Of a DNA stretch of 64,000 nt, positions 17,352-26,474 are shown one piece after another (the first letter of the stretch is position 1; every line of letters begins with the position of its first letter). The notes under the pieces were generated by a model, which ran no database searches, was not told the DNA's origin, and saw nothing but the letters and a program-made list of their open reading frames with translations. A program made the translations under genes and the position numbers. The stretch spans positions 551,012 to 615,011 of the forward strand of contig LT599018.1 of the NCBI GenBank assembly GCA_900079685.1, given 5' to 3'. The stretch comes from an uncultured delta proteobacterium. Its GTDB lineage: Bacteria > Desulfobacterota > Desulfovibrionia > Desulfovibrionales > Desulfovibrionaceae.

Positions 17352-18113
17352 ATGGAATTCACTGACAAGGTACTTATCCTGCGTGTCGGGCGGTTTCGCG
17401 AAACGGACCTTTGGGTCCGTTTTCTTTCGCCCAAGCGCGGGCTCATGTCCGCCTTCGCTTTTGGGGGATCGCGCAGCCGCCGCCGTTTTTCGGGCTGTCT
17501 CGATCTTTTCAACGAGGTGCTTTTCAGCGTCAAGACGACCCGGAACGGTTTGTATAACGCGTTGCAGGAAGGCGTTCTCATCCGCGCCCCGCGCAAACTG
17601 CGCGACGACTGGCGGCGCCTCGGGATAGCCGTCAACTGCGCCAAATTCGTGGAGGCTTTCGGCATAGCGCCGGACAGCGCGGAAAAGGCACACGCGGCGC
17701 TAAGCCATACCCTTGAGTTCCTGGAAGGAGATACGGGGCCTTTGCCAAGTTTTCCCGTGCTTTTCCGGGCGAAGATAGCCTTTGAGCAGGGCTACGCGCT
17801 GGATCTTGTCCGGTGTTCGCGGTGCGGCACGGCTCTGGCGGACTTTAGCCATGCCGGTTTTTCCGTGCGCGAGGGGGGCTTTTCCTGCGCGTCCTGCATG
17901 CGGCGGGAACGGGAAGGGAAATTTTTGTTTGTGGGGCACGAAACGCTTGACGCTTTGGCCCATGTGCAGGAATATTCCCCGTTGCACTGGAGCGAAGGCG
18001 CCATGGAATCGCTTTCTCCCAGGGGGCAGAGAGATTTCGCCCAGATCGTGGATGCGTTCATTGAGCATCACGTCGGGCTCAGATGGCATAACAACCGGTT
18101 CATCCGGGTTTGA
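17352..18113 (+). CDS. recO: DNA repair protein RecO
   Basis: RecO works with RecR to load RecA at SSB-coated gaps. The 253-aa product has the N-terminal OB fold (FTDKVLILRVGRFRETDLWVRFLSPKRGLMSAFAFG), a helical middle region and a C-terminal zinc motif CSRCG...CASC around residues 155-183. Length is normal. It starts 12 bp after the RodZ-like gene with no strong Shine-Dalgarno and is followed 28 bp later by glyQ. Confidence 0.9.
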   Translation: MEFTDKVLILRVGRFRETDLWVRFLSPKRGLMSAFAFGGSRSRRRFSGCLDLFNEVLFSVKTTRNGLYNALQEGVLIRAPRKLRDDWRRLGIAVNCAKFVEAFGIAPDSAEKAHAALSHTLEFLEGDTGPLPSFPVLFRAKIAFEQGYALDLVRCSRCGTALADFSHAGFSVREGGFSCASCMRREREGKFLFVGHETLDALAHVQEYSPLHWSEGAMESLSPRGQRDFAQIVDAFIEHHVGLRWHNNRFIRV

Positions 18114-18140
18114 TTTCGTCTTATCATTCAGGGAGCGGCC

Positions 18141-19025
18141 ATGTATTTTCAAAATGTCATTCTGACATTGCAGGATTTCTGGGCAAAGCGCGGGTGCGTC
18201 ATTGAGCAGCCCTACGACGTGGAGAAGGGCGCCGGCACGTTCAACCCGGCCACCTTTTTGCGGGCCATCGGGCCGGAACCCTGGAAGGTCGCCTACGTGG
18301 AACCTTCCCGCCGCCCCACGGACGGCCGGTACGGGGAAAACCCCAACAGGCTCCAACATTATTTCCAGTTCCAGGTCATCATCAAGCCGTCGCCGGACAA
18401 CATCCTCGAGATGTATCTGGACAGCCTCCGCGCCCTCGGCATCGACCCCGCGAAGCACGATATCCGCTTCGTGGAGGACGACTGGGAATCCCCCACCCTC
18501 GGGGCCTGGGGCCTTGGCTGGGAAGTGTGGCTCAACGGCATGGAAGTGACCCAGTTCACATACTTCCAGCAGGTCGGCGGCATTGACCTGCCGTCCGTGA
18601 GCGCGGAGATCACCTACGGCATGGAACGGCTCTGCATGTATCTCCAAGGGAAAGAGTCCGTGTACGACCTCGACTGGAACGAGAACGTGACCTACGGCGA
18701 TTTGTACCACCGGAACGAGGTGGAACAGTCCACATACAATTTTGAGGAAAGTTCTCCCCAGCTCCTTCTCGACCACTTCAGTGAATACGAACAGGAAGCG
18801 AAGCGGCTGACCGAGCGCGGCCTGCTCGCGCCCGCCTATGATTTCACCATGAAGTGCTCGCATACGTTCAACCTTCTGGATGCTCGCGGCACCATTTCCA
18901 TTACGGAACGCGCGGCCTATATCGGCAGGGTGCGCGCGCTGGCCTCCGGTGTTGCCCGTCTGTTCGCCGCCCAGCGCGAGGAAATGGGGTATCCGCTTAT
19001 AAAAAATAAGGAAACGACATGCTGA
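18141..19025 (+). CDS. glyQ: Glycine-tRNA ligase alpha subunit
   Basis: GlyQ is the catalytic subunit of the bacterial alpha2-beta2 glycyl-tRNA synthetase. The 294-aa product starts [26 protein letters not shown] and contains the class-II motif regions [12 protein letters not shown]-like [39 protein letters not shown] and [22 protein letters not shown]. All are near-invariant in GlyQ. AGGGAGC precedes the ATG. The stop overlaps the glyS start by seven bases, as expected for stoichiometric subunits. Confidence 0.97.
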   Translation: MYFQNVILTLQDFWAKRGCVIEQPYDVEKGAGTFNPATFLRAIGPEPWKVAYVEPSRRPTDGRYGENPNRLQHYFQFQVIIKPSPDNILEMYLDSLRALGIDPAKHDIRFVEDDWESPTLGAWGLGWEVWLNGMEVTQFTYFQQVGGIDLPSVSAEITYGMERLCMYLQGKESVYDLDWNENVTYGDLYHRNEVEQSTYNFEESSPQLLLDHFSEYEQEAKRLTERGLLAPAYDFTMKCSHTFNLLDARGTISITERAAYIGRVRALASGVARLFAAQREEMGYPLIKNKETTC

Positions 19026-21106
19026 GCTTCACTCTTGAAATAGGGGTCGAGGAATTTCCGGCCCGTTTTCTGCCCGGCCTGGAAAAAGAGCTGCGGGAAC
19101 GGTTCAGCGCGGCGTTTACCGAAGCCGGCGTTCCCTTTGACGATTTGCGCGTTCTGTCCACGCCGCGCCGTTCCGCCGTTCTGGCGCGGGTTGCGGCAAA
19201 TTCCGAACAACGCGAAGAACTGGTGATGGGGCCGCCCGTCAGGGTCGCCTATGACGGAAACGGCAACCCCACCAAGGCCGCCGAAGGTTTTGCCAAGACC
19301 CAGGGCGTCGCCATGGCGGCGCTGTTCCGGGAAACCACGGACAAAGGCGAATACCTGGCCGCCCGGAAAACGGTCGGCGGTGAAAAAACGGCCGACGTCC
19401 TCGCCCGCATCTGCCCCGAAATTATCGAATCCCTTTCCTTCCCCAAGAGAATGCACTGGGGGAACGGCACCTTTACCTTTGCCCGGCCCTTGCGCTGGCT
19501 TCTCGCCATGTTGGATAACGCCGTCATTCCCTTCACGGTGGGCGGGGTCGCCTCGGGCAATACGACCGTCGGGCACAGGGTGCATGGGTTCGGCCCCTTC
19601 ACGTTAAGCGCGGCGTCGGACTACCGGGCCGTCATCGCGGACAAGTGCGGCGTCACCGTTGATCCGGCGGAGCGCCGCGCCGCCATCATCAAGGGCGGCA
19701 ATGCCCTGGCGGAAAAGGCCGGCGGCGTTGTTCTGTGGAAGGAAAGCCTGCTGGATGAAGTGCAGGGCCTGACGGAGCATCCCGTACCGCTTCTCGGCGG
19801 TTTTGACGCCGGTTTCCTGGAGATTCCGCGCGAGGTGCTGCTGACCAGCATGGAAAGCCACCAGAAGAGTTTTGGCGTGGAAGGCAAGGACGGAAAGCTT
19901 CTGCCGCATTTTTGCACTGTTCTGAACATGACGCCGCCCGACGAGGACCTTGTCCGCAAAGGCTGGGAACGCGTGTTGCGCGCCCGGCTGGAAGACGCCC
20001 GGTTTTTCTGGAAAACGGACCTCGCTTCCGGCTTCGACGCCTGGCTCGCCTCTCTGGATGCGGTCATCTTCCTTGCCCCGCTGGGCAGCATGGGTGACAA
20101 GACGCGCCGTCTGGAAGCGCTGTGCCGGTACCTGGCGGAAACAACGGGGCTTGTCGCTCCGGATGATGCCGCGCGCGCCGGGCGCCTTTCCAAGGCGGAC
20201 CTTGTCTCCGGCATGGTGGGCGAATTCGATTCCCTCCAGGGCATCATGGGGGGCATCTATGCGGCGAAGCGGGGCGAAACACCCGTTGTGGCGCAGGCCC
20301 TGCGCGAGCAATACCTGCCCGCCGGGCCGGATACCCCCGTGCCCGCGAGCCTGTGCGGCGCGTTTTTGTCCCTCGCGGACAAGGCCGATACCATGGCGGG
20401 CTGCTTCGGGCTGGGCATGATCCCCACCGGGGCTGCGGACCCGTATGCCCTGCGGCGCTGCGCCCTCGGCATCGCGCGAATCATCGAGGAACACGGCCTT
20501 GCCCTTGATATCGAAGCCTTTTTCGCCAAAGCCCAATCCCTTTACAGCGGCATTGCGTGGAAGCTCCCGCAGCCGGAAGCCCTCGGCAAGCTGCTGGAGT
20601 TTTTCGCGACCAGACTTAAAAACCAGATGGTCGGGCAGGGGAACGACACGCTCCTCGTGGAAGCGGTGCTCTCCTCGGATTCCCGCGACGTGCGCGGCGC
20701 TCACGCCCGGTTGCACGCGCTGAAGGCATTCAGCCAAGAATCGGATTTCGCGCAGACGGCCATGACGTTCAAACGCGTGGCCAACATCGTGCGCAAGCAG
20801 GAACAGGAAGAGGGCGTGCATTTTTCCGGCACGTACGATGTCTCCCTGCTGGCGGAGGATGCGGAAAAAGCCCTGGCCGAAGCCGTTGCCGTGTTCGCGC
20901 GGGAATGTGACAGCTTGTGGGAGCAGGGCCGGTATGAGGAGCTTTTGCGCAAAGCCGGGGCGCTGCGCCCCTCGGTTGACGCCTTCTTCGACGGCGTGAT
21001 GGTCATGGTGGATGACGCGGCGCTGCGCCGGAACCGCCTGGAACTGCTCGCCGCCATTTTGCAGCGCATGGGACGGCTGGCGGACTTCTCCGCCCTGCAA
21101 ATGTAA
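19019..21106 (+). CDS. glyS: Glycine-tRNA ligase beta subunit
   Basis: GlyS is the tRNA-binding subunit of alpha2-beta2 glycyl-tRNA synthetase. The 695-aa product begins [25 protein letters not shown] and shows [42 protein letters not shown] and [14 protein letters not shown]-like [15 protein letters not shown], all typical. A C-terminal DALR-like anticodon-binding region is present. It overlaps glyQ by seven bases. No clear terminator follows; about 50 bp downstream a new promoter serves rpsT. Confidence 0.97.
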   Translation: MLSFTLEIGVEEFPARFLPGLEKELRERFSAAFTEAGVPFDDLRVLSTPRRSAVLARVAANSEQREELVMGPPVRVAYDGNGNPTKAAEGFAKTQGVAMAALFRETTDKGEYLAARKTVGGEKTADVLARICPEIIESLSFPKRMHWGNGTFTFARPLRWLLAMLDNAVIPFTVGGVASGNTTVGHRVHGFGPFTLSAASDYRAVIADKCGVTVDPAERRAAIIKGGNALAEKAGGVVLWKESLLDEVQGLTEHPVPLLGGFDAGFLEIPREVLLTSMESHQKSFGVEGKDGKLLPHFCTVLNMTPPDEDLVRKGWERVLRARLEDARFFWKTDLASGFDAWLASLDAVIFLAPLGSMGDKTRRLEALCRYLAETTGLVAPDDAARAGRLSKADLVSGMVGEFDSLQGIMGGIYAAKRGETPVVAQALREQYLPAGPDTPVPASLCGAFLSLADKADTMAGCFGLGMIPTGAADPYALRRCALGIARIIEEHGLALDIEAFFAKAQSLYSGIAWKLPQPEALGKLLEFFATRLKNQMVGQGNDTLLVEAVLSSDSRDVRGAHARLHALKAFSQESDFAQTAMTFKRVANIVRKQEQEEGVHFSGTYDVSLLAEDAEKALAEAVAVFARECDSLWEQGRYEELLRKAGALRPSVDAFFDGVMVMVDDAALRRNRLELLAAILQRMGRLADFSALQM

Positions 21107-21155
21107 GCGCAGGGCCGCTGTTCATAACAGCGGTGCGGGCTAAGGATAAAATGTC

Positions 21156-21183
21156 TTGACAGGAGCCCGCCGGGGGATATAAA
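21156..21183 (+). promoter_or_regulatory. Sigma-70 promoter for rpsT
   Basis: Consensus -35 TTGACA (21156-21161), 16-bp spacer, -10 TATAAA (21178-21183). The predicted leader is about 70 nt. It is the best sigma-70 match I found in the window, as expected for a ribosomal protein gene. Confidence 0.75.
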
Positions 21184-21258
21184 TACCCCCTTTCGTGAAA
21201 CCAATTATTCCCGGCATACCAACCGCCGGTTTTATGTTGCTACTATTTGGAGGATACC

Positions 21259-21525
21259 TTGGCTAACCACAAGTCTGCGATCAAGCGTCACAAGCAAAGC
21301 CTGAAGCGCGCCGCCCGTAACCGCGCCGCCCGCACCCGCATCAAAAACGTGGTCAAGGCCGTGCGCCTCGCCGTCCTGAACCAGGACCGCGAAACCGCCG
21401 CCACCGCGCTGGTGACCGCCAACTCCGTGTTGGACAAGTATGCCGGTTCGGCTGTGCATTGGAAGAACGCTTCGCGGAAGATGTCTCGCCTCGCGAAGGC
21501 CGTCAACGCGATGCAAAGCGCGTAA
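21259..21525 (+). CDS. rpsT: 30S ribosomal protein S20
   Basis: S20 is a primary 16S rRNA-binding protein. The 88-aa, very basic product starts [30 protein letters not shown] and has the expected all-helical composition. The start is TTG, with GGAGG six nt upstream. A TTG four codons earlier is in frame but is not preceded by a ribosome-binding site. S20 genes using UUG are known (E. coli rpsT also uses UUG). It has its own promoter and a hairpin terminator. Confidence 0.95.
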   Translation: MANHKSAIKRHKQSLKRAARNRAARTRIKNVVKAVRLAVLNQDRETAATALVTANSVLDKYAGSAVHWKNASRKMSRLAKAVNAMQSA

Positions 21526-21550
21526 CACGGTTTTTCTCCCCGCATATTTT

Positions 21551-21590
21551 GAGTCCGTCCCCTTGGGGGCGGACTCTTCTTGCTGTTTTT
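21551..21590 (+). terminator. Terminator after rpsT
   Basis: Twelve-bp stem GAGTCCGTCCCC / GGGGGCGGACTC (one G-T wobble) with a TT tip, followed by TTCTTGCTGTTTTT. Confidence 0.75.
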
Positions 21591-21628
21591 CGCCCGGTTG
21601 CGTTTTCGCGCGCAATTATTTCCGGCGG

Positions 21629-21754
21629 GGTAGCGGCTCAGTTTGGCCTCAGACAAGGAAGACGAGTTCCGTGCGGAGCGAAGTGTATCAAGACATACAT
21701 GAGCTTCGCGCGGGACGAGTCTGACGCAGTATCAGGGCAAACTGAGCCGCTACC
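21629..21754 (-). mobile_element. Palindromic MITE-like element, copy B (inverted relative to A and C)
   Basis: A 126-bp element bounded by perfect 17-bp terminal inverted repeats (GGTAGCGGCTCAGTTTG / CAAACTGAGCCGCTACC). It is flanked on both sides by the direct repeat TCCGGCGG (21621-21628 and 21755-21762), the size of a transposition target duplication. Read on the minus strand it aligns almost base for base with copy A. The whole element is an imperfect palindrome with no open frame. It sits between rpsT and the sirohaem synthase gene. Confidence 0.78.
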
Positions 21755-21806
21755 TCCGGCGGAAAGTGCTTTTCCCCCCATGGAGATATGCGCTATAGTC
21801 CTTCCC

Positions 21807-22484
21807 ATGCACTTGTATCCCGTGTTTCTTTCTCTTGCGGACAGCCGCGTTCTTGTGGCCGGAGCGGGCAAGGTCGGCAGACGGAAAATCGCCGGTCTTC
21901 GCGACGCGCGGGCCGGGGAAATACTGGTTTTTGATCCCGCTTTGTCCGAAACGGACCAGCGGGAGCTGCAAGCCCTTTCCGGCGTGCGCGTTTTGTGCCG
22001 CGCGGTCCGGGACGACGATATCGCGGGGTGCGCCCTGGTTTTCGCGGCCACGAGCGACAGGGCGGAAAACGAACGCATCGCGGCGGCATGCGCGGCGCAA
22101 GGCGTGTTGTGCAACGTCGCGGATGATCCGGATGGCGGCACGTTCCACGTTCCCGCCCATACCCGGCTCAACGGGTTGCTTGCCGCCTTTTCCACGTCCG
22201 GCGGAAGTCCGGCCCTGGCCGGGCGCATTCGCAAAGACGCGGCCGTGTGGCTGGAAGAGCGATACGGCCCGCTTCTCGTCTTCATGGGGCGGCTGCGTCC
22301 TTTGGTCTTAGCCATGGACGGAGAGGCGGACCAGCACGGGGAACTCTTCCGTTCCCTTGTGAATTCGGAATTGGGTGACTTCCTTGCGCGGCAGGACCGG
22401 CTGAAAATACGCGAAACCGTAACCGCGCTGCTGCCCGCATCGTTGCACGGCCATATTGAGGAGCTTTTGCATGGGCTTTGGTGA
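21807..22484 (+). CDS. Met8-type precorrin-2 dehydrogenase / sirohydrochlorin ferrochelatase
   Basis: Converts precorrin-2 to sirohydrochlorin with NAD, and in some members inserts iron to make sirohaem, the cofactor of sulfite reductase. The 225-aa product has only the CysG N-terminal module: MHLYPVFLSLADSRVLVAGAGKVG with the dinucleotide loop GAGKVG, ATSDRAENERIAAAC, LCNVADDPDGGTFHVPA and STSGGSPALAGRIRKD. It lacks the uroporphyrinogen methyltransferase half of E. coli CysG. The start ATG has no clear Shine-Dalgarno; an in-frame ATG at 21780 is an alternative. It overlaps the HemX/CcsA-like gene and precedes hemA. In sulfate reducers sirohaem is also the intermediate to haem. Confidence 0.88.
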   Translation: MHLYPVFLSLADSRVLVAGAGKVGRRKIAGLRDARAGEILVFDPALSETDQRELQALSGVRVLCRAVRDDDIAGCALVFAATSDRAENERIAAACAAQGVLCNVADDPDGGTFHVPAHTRLNGLLAAFSTSGGSPALAGRIRKDAAVWLEERYGPLLVFMGRLRPLVLAMDGEADQHGELFRSLVNSELGDFLARQDRLKIRETVTALLPASLHGHIEELLHGLW

Positions 22485-23295
22485 CGTTGTCCTTATTTGC
22501 TACGCTTTGGGCAGTCTGGGAGGGCTTCTCGGGCTGGTCCCGCGCTGGCATTGTTTGCGCAAACCCGCCGCCTGGGCCATTACCGCCGGGTTTGCCGCGC
22601 ACACGCTGCTGATTCTCCTGTCGCCGGGATTCCGGGATATGGAAGCGCTCAGCCGGGGCGAGTTGGTGCAGGTCATGGCCTGGAGCCTGGTGTTCGTCTA
22701 CTGCGTTACCTGGTGGCGGTTGCGGTCGCCTATTTTGGGGCTGACCGCCGGACCGCTGGCGCTCGCTCTCTTCTTTGCCTCCTCCGCGCTGGGCAATATC
22801 GAGGGTGGCCTGCCGGAACACATGACGGGCGCTTTTTTCGTGCTGCACCTTGTTGTGCTGTCCGTGAACTTTGCGCTCATAACCCTGGGGCTGGGGTCCG
22901 CGCTGTATTTTCTCAATTTGCGCCGGAAACTTAAATCCCGGAAAATCCTGCCCGAAGCGGGCGCGGATACTCCTGCCCTGTCCACGGTCGACCGCATCAA
23001 CAAGCTGATCGTGCTGTGGGGCTTTCCGCTCTTCACCCTGGGGCTCCTGACCGGATTCGCCTGGGCGCTCGGCTCGCGCGGGGCTGTGGTCACCTCCGAC
23101 CCCAAGGAAGTCGCCTCCATCCTGCTCTGGCTTTTGTACGCCCTGGTGTTCTCGCAACGCTTCGTGCTCGGCTGGTACGGGAAAAAGGCCGCCGTCATGT
23201 TGATCGTCCTTTTCGCGGCGACGCTGCTGTCCCTTGTCGGGGTCAATTTTTTCATGCACAGCCACCACAATTTTTTCCAGACCCCGGGGTTTTGA
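22471..23295 (+). CDS. HemX/CcsA-like integral membrane protein
   Basis: The 274-aa product has about eight membrane helices and matches the CcsA/CcmC/HemX superfamily of haem-handling inner-membrane proteins. GAGGAG lies seven nt before the ATG, and the start overlaps the sirohaem synthase gene by 14 bases. hemA follows by seven bases. In the superfamily a tryptophan-rich WGxxWxWDxxE loop binds haem. Here the matching segment is RGAVVTSDPKEV, so DPKE is kept but the tryptophans are not. This favours a HemX-like role near HemA over a true cytochrome c synthetase. The exact function is unknown. Confidence 0.75.
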   Translation: MGFGDVVLICYALGSLGGLLGLVPRWHCLRKPAAWAITAGFAAHTLLILLSPGFRDMEALSRGELVQVMAWSLVFVYCVTWWRLRSPILGLTAGPLALALFFASSALGNIEGGLPEHMTGAFFVLHLVVLSVNFALITLGLGSALYFLNLRRKLKSRKILPEAGADTPALSTVDRINKLIVLWGFPLFTLGLLTGFAWALGSRGAVVTSDPKEVASILLWLLYALVFSQRFVLGWYGKKAAVMLIVLFAATLLSLVGVNFFMHSHHNFFQTPGF

Positions 23296-23302
23296 GGCAG
23301 GC

Positions 23303-24616
23303 ATGAAAAGAACCGTCTACCTTTTCGGCCTCAACCACCGTTCGGCCGATGTCGCCGTCCGCGAGAGCTTTGCCTTGTCGGACGCAGAATGCCGGGTCTG
23401 CGACGTCATTCCCCTGGATGCCGCGATAACGGAGGCGCTCATCCTCTCTACCTGCAACCGGGTGGAAATTCTGGCCGTGGGCGAAGGGGAGGGCGTGCGT
23501 CAAAAGGTTCTTGAATGTTGGGCCGGACAGTGCGGGCGCTCCTGTGACGAGCTTGCCCCGCACGTCTATATGCATGAGGGAACCGACGCCGTGCTCCATT
23601 TGTTCCGGGTTGCGTCGGGCCTGGATTCCCTCGTGCTCGGCGAACCGCAGATCCTCGGCCAGTTAAAGGACGCCTACCGCAAAGCCTTGGAGCAAAAAGC
23701 GTCCAAGGTCATCCTCAACAGGCTTTTGCACAAGGCGTTTATGACCGCCAAGCGCGTCCGCACGGAAACCGGGGTCGCGTCCAGCGCCGTTTCCGTCAGT
23801 TACGCGGCAGTCTCCCTGGCCCGCCGGATTTTTGGCGATTTGCAGGGCAAAACCGTTTTGGTCGTGGGCGCGGGCGAAATGGCGGAACTCGCGGCTACAC
23901 ACCTGGCGGAGGGGCAGGGCGCGCATCTCGCCTTCACGAACCGCACATATGAGCGGGCCATGGTTCTGGCCACCCGCTTCAAGGGTTCCTCGTTTCCGTT
24001 CGACGAGTTGCCCGTGCGCCTGGAAGAGGCGGATATCGTCATCAGTTCCACCGGCGCGCCGGAACCCGTGATAACCCTGGAGATGATGCGCCCGGTCATG
24101 AAAAAACGCCGGGATAAGCCCTTGTTCTGTATCGATATCGCCGTGCCCCGCGACGTGGAAGACGCCGTGAGCACGCTCGATGAAGTGTACCTCTACAACA
24201 TCGACGACCTTTCCGAAGTGGTCGCATCAAACCGCGCGGCGCGCCAGGGGGAGGCCCGCAAGGCCGAAGGGATCGTAGCGGACGAGGCCGAGCGGTTCTG
24301 CGCCTGGATGCATTCGCTGGGCTTGCAGGGAACCATCGCGGATATCGTGCACCGGTCGGAATCCATCATGGAGGAAGAACTGGAGAAGACCCTGCGCCGG
24401 ATAGGGCCTGTCACGCCGGAAACGGCGGAAGCCTTGCGGCTGATGATAGCGGCCATGGCCAAAAAGCTGAATCACGACCCGATTACGTACCTGAAACGCC
24501 GGTACACGGAAGAAGACACGGGCATGCGGCTGGTTACGCTCGCCCGTTCCCTGTTCAACCTGGACGGGGAAAACGTGCCCGACGACGCCCACCTGGGCAG
24601 AAAAAGACGGCCATGA
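23303..24616 (+). CDS. hemA: Glutamyl-tRNA reductase
   Basis: HemA reduces Glu-tRNA to glutamate-1-semialdehyde, the committed step of tetrapyrrole synthesis by the C5 route. The 437-aa product has FGLNHRSADVAVRE, the nucleophile Cys51 in LSTCNRVEIL, HLFRVASGLDSLVLGEPQILGQ-type sequence, the NADPH site VVGAGEMAELAATHL, and a C-terminal dimerisation domain (IDDLSEVVASNRAARQGEARKAE). The ATG at 23303 follows GAGGCAGGC. It is part of the sirohaem synthase-HemX-hemA-tilS-adk run, and its stop overlaps the tilS start by four bases. Confidence 0.96.
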   Translation: MKRTVYLFGLNHRSADVAVRESFALSDAECRVCDVIPLDAAITEALILSTCNRVEILAVGEGEGVRQKVLECWAGQCGRSCDELAPHVYMHEGTDAVLHLFRVASGLDSLVLGEPQILGQLKDAYRKALEQKASKVILNRLLHKAFMTAKRVRTETGVASSAVSVSYAAVSLARRIFGDLQGKTVLVVGAGEMAELAATHLAEGQGAHLAFTNRTYERAMVLATRFKGSSFPFDELPVRLEEADIVISSTGAPEPVITLEMMRPVMKKRRDKPLFCIDIAVPRDVEDAVSTLDEVYLYNIDDLSEVVASNRAARQGEARKAEGIVADEAERFCAWMHSLGLQGTIADIVHRSESIMEEELEKTLRRIGPVTPETAEALRLMIAAMAKKLNHDPITYLKRRYTEEDTGMRLVTLARSLFNLDGENVPDDAHLGRKRRP

Positions 24617-25656
24617 CGGAACGCGCTCTTCCCCTGCGGCTGCGGGATCTTCCTTCCGGCGCGGCGCGGTTTTGCCTTGCCGTGGAACGGTTTTGCCGCG
24701 ACGAGCTTTTGTGCGATCTCACCGGTGAGTCCATGGTGGTCGCGTACTCCGGCGGCGCGGATTCCAAGGCGCTTTTGTTCGCCTTGTTTTTCCTGGCCCC
24801 CCGGCTTGACCTGACCCTGCATGCGGCCACCCTTGACCACGGGCTGCGGCCGGAATCCGGCGCGGAAGTCCGTGACGCGGCGGCGGTTTGCCGCCGCCTG
24901 GGCGTCCGGTTCCATACGGCGGAAAAGGACGTCGCCGGGTACGCGGCCGCAAACGGCGTTGGGTTGGAGGAAGCCGGGCGCATCCTCCGGCTGGAGTTTC
25001 TGAAAACCGTGCGCGCTTCCACGGGCTGCGGCCGGATAGCCGCCGGGCACCAGCTCAACGACCTGGCCGAAGACTGCCTCATGCGCATGACGCGCGGGGC
25101 CGGCTGGCCCGCGCTTGCCGGAATGGCGGGAATCGTGGACGATACCAGGATCATCCGCCCGTTATTGCTGACGCCGCGCGCCGCTATCGAGGCCTTTCTC
25201 CGGGAGATAGGCGAACCCTGGCATGACGACGCCATGAATGCGGATGACGCCTATTTCCGCAACCGGGTGCGCAACCATATTCTGCCCCTGTTTTTGAAGG
25301 AAAATCCGGCGTTTCTGGATACCGTGGCGGACCGTTGGCGCATGGCGCGGGACGACGCCGCCTTTTTCAAGGACGCTCTCGCGGCCATTCCTGCGGTACG
25401 CGTGGAAGACGGCATTTTTCTTTCCCGCAACGCGCTTGCCGGCCTGCCGCCGTCGCTCCGCGTCCGCAAGTACCGGGACATCGTCATGGAACTCGGCAAA
25501 GGGCAGGCCACGGCGGAGCATCTCGCCGCTCTTGACGCGGCCTGGCGGCGCAATGAGGGCGGCAAGGAAATCCAGTTTCCCGGCGGTAAAAAAGCCCGCA
25601 TCAAGGAGGGGGGCGTGTTTTTCTGCGCGGGGGGCCTGCCCGATTTGGGAAAATAA
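24613..25656 (+). CDS. tilS: tRNA(Ile)-lysidine synthase
   Basis: TilS converts C34 of the CAU-anticodon tRNA-Ile to lysidine so that it reads AUA. The 347-aa product has the PP-loop SGGADS at residues 46-51, LDHGLRPES, GHQLNDLAEDCLMRMTRG and RPLL..R..I (IIRPLLLTPRAAIEAFL), all standard. A C-terminal region of about 110 residues is short, so the protein resembles the compact TilS form. The start overlaps hemA (ATGA). Co-transcription with hemA is likely; no functional link is implied. Confidence 0.93.
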   Translation: MTERALPLRLRDLPSGAARFCLAVERFCRDELLCDLTGESMVVAYSGGADSKALLFALFFLAPRLDLTLHAATLDHGLRPESGAEVRDAAAVCRRLGVRFHTAEKDVAGYAAANGVGLEEAGRILRLEFLKTVRASTGCGRIAAGHQLNDLAEDCLMRMTRGAGWPALAGMAGIVDDTRIIRPLLLTPRAAIEAFLREIGEPWHDDAMNADDAYFRNRVRNHILPLFLKENPAFLDTVADRWRMARDDAAFFKDALAAIPAVRVEDGIFLSRNALAGLPPSLRVRKYRDIVMELGKGQATAEHLAALDAAWRRNEGGKEIQFPGGKKARIKEGGVFFCAGGLPDLGK

Positions 25657-25790
25657 CCCGTCCCGCGCGTCGGCGGGAAGGTTATTCCCATCCCCCTCAT
25701 TGACACGAAGCGCGGATGGCTGCACTATGCGCGGGATGCGGCGACGCAATCTCATCCATCACCGCAATCTCATTCACCAAGGAACTCGGC

Positions 25791-26462
25791 ATGAATATAC
25801 TTCTTTTCGGCCCGAACGGCAGCGGCAAGGGAACGCAAGGCGCTCTTCTGAAAGAGAAATATAATTTGGCCCACATCGAATCCGGCGCCATTTTCCGTGA
25901 GCATATCGGCAACGGCACCGCGCTCGGCAAGAAAGCCAAAGAGTACATGGACCGCGGCGACTTGGTGCCCGACGACATCACTATCCCCATGGTGCTGGAA
26001 ACCCTCAAGGAAAAAGGCAAAAACGGCTGGCTTCTGGACGGGTTCCCCCGCAACATGGTTCAGGCGGAAAAGCTCTGGGACGCCTTGCAAAAGGCCGGAA
26101 TGAAGCTTGATTACGTCGTGGAACTGTTGCTGCCCCGCCAGATCGCCAAGGACCGGATCATGGGCCGCAGGCTCTGCGCCACGGACAACAACCACCCCAA
26201 CAATATCCATATCGCGGCAATCGCGCCCAAGGGCGATATCTGCCGCGTGTGCGGCGGGGCGCTTTCCGCCCGCGCCGACGATCAGAACGAAGGCGCCATC
26301 AACAAGCGCCACGAAATTTATTATGACGAAAAAAGCGGCACCCTCGCGGCCGCGTATTTCTTCAAGGGCCTTGCCGCCAAGGGGCTGACGAAATATATCG
26401 AGCTTGACGGACAGGGCGACATCACTTCCGTGAAAGAAGCATTGATGCAACGACTTAAATAG
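25791..26462 (+). CDS. adk: Adenylate kinase, metal-binding Desulfovibrio type
   Basis: Catalyses ATP + AMP = 2 ADP. The 223-aa product has the P-loop GPNGSGKGT (residues 7-15) and the AMP-binding motif DGFPRN (83-88). Its LID domain carries Cys129-X5-His135-X15-Cys151-X2-Cys154. That ligand set and numbering are those reported for the Zn/Co/Fe-binding adenylate kinase of Desulfovibrio gigas, not the usual four-Cys zinc LID. The start ATG follows AAGGAA; the longer frame upstream has no homology. It is the strongest single clue to the lineage of this DNA. Confidence 0.96.
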   Translation: MNILLFGPNGSGKGTQGALLKEKYNLAHIESGAIFREHIGNGTALGKKAKEYMDRGDLVPDDITIPMVLETLKEKGKNGWLLDGFPRNMVQAEKLWDALQKAGMKLDYVVELLLPRQIAKDRIMGRRLCATDNNHPNNIHIAAIAPKGDICRVCGGALSARADDQNEGAINKRHEIYYDEKSGTLAAAYFFKGLAAKGLTKYIELDGQGDITSVKEALMQRLK

Positions 26463-26474
26463 TCGGGGAGGCCC

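Noticed and set aside
19604-21100. 498-codon minus-strand frame opposite glyS
   Set aside because: No domain; glyS on the plus strand is complete and conserved.
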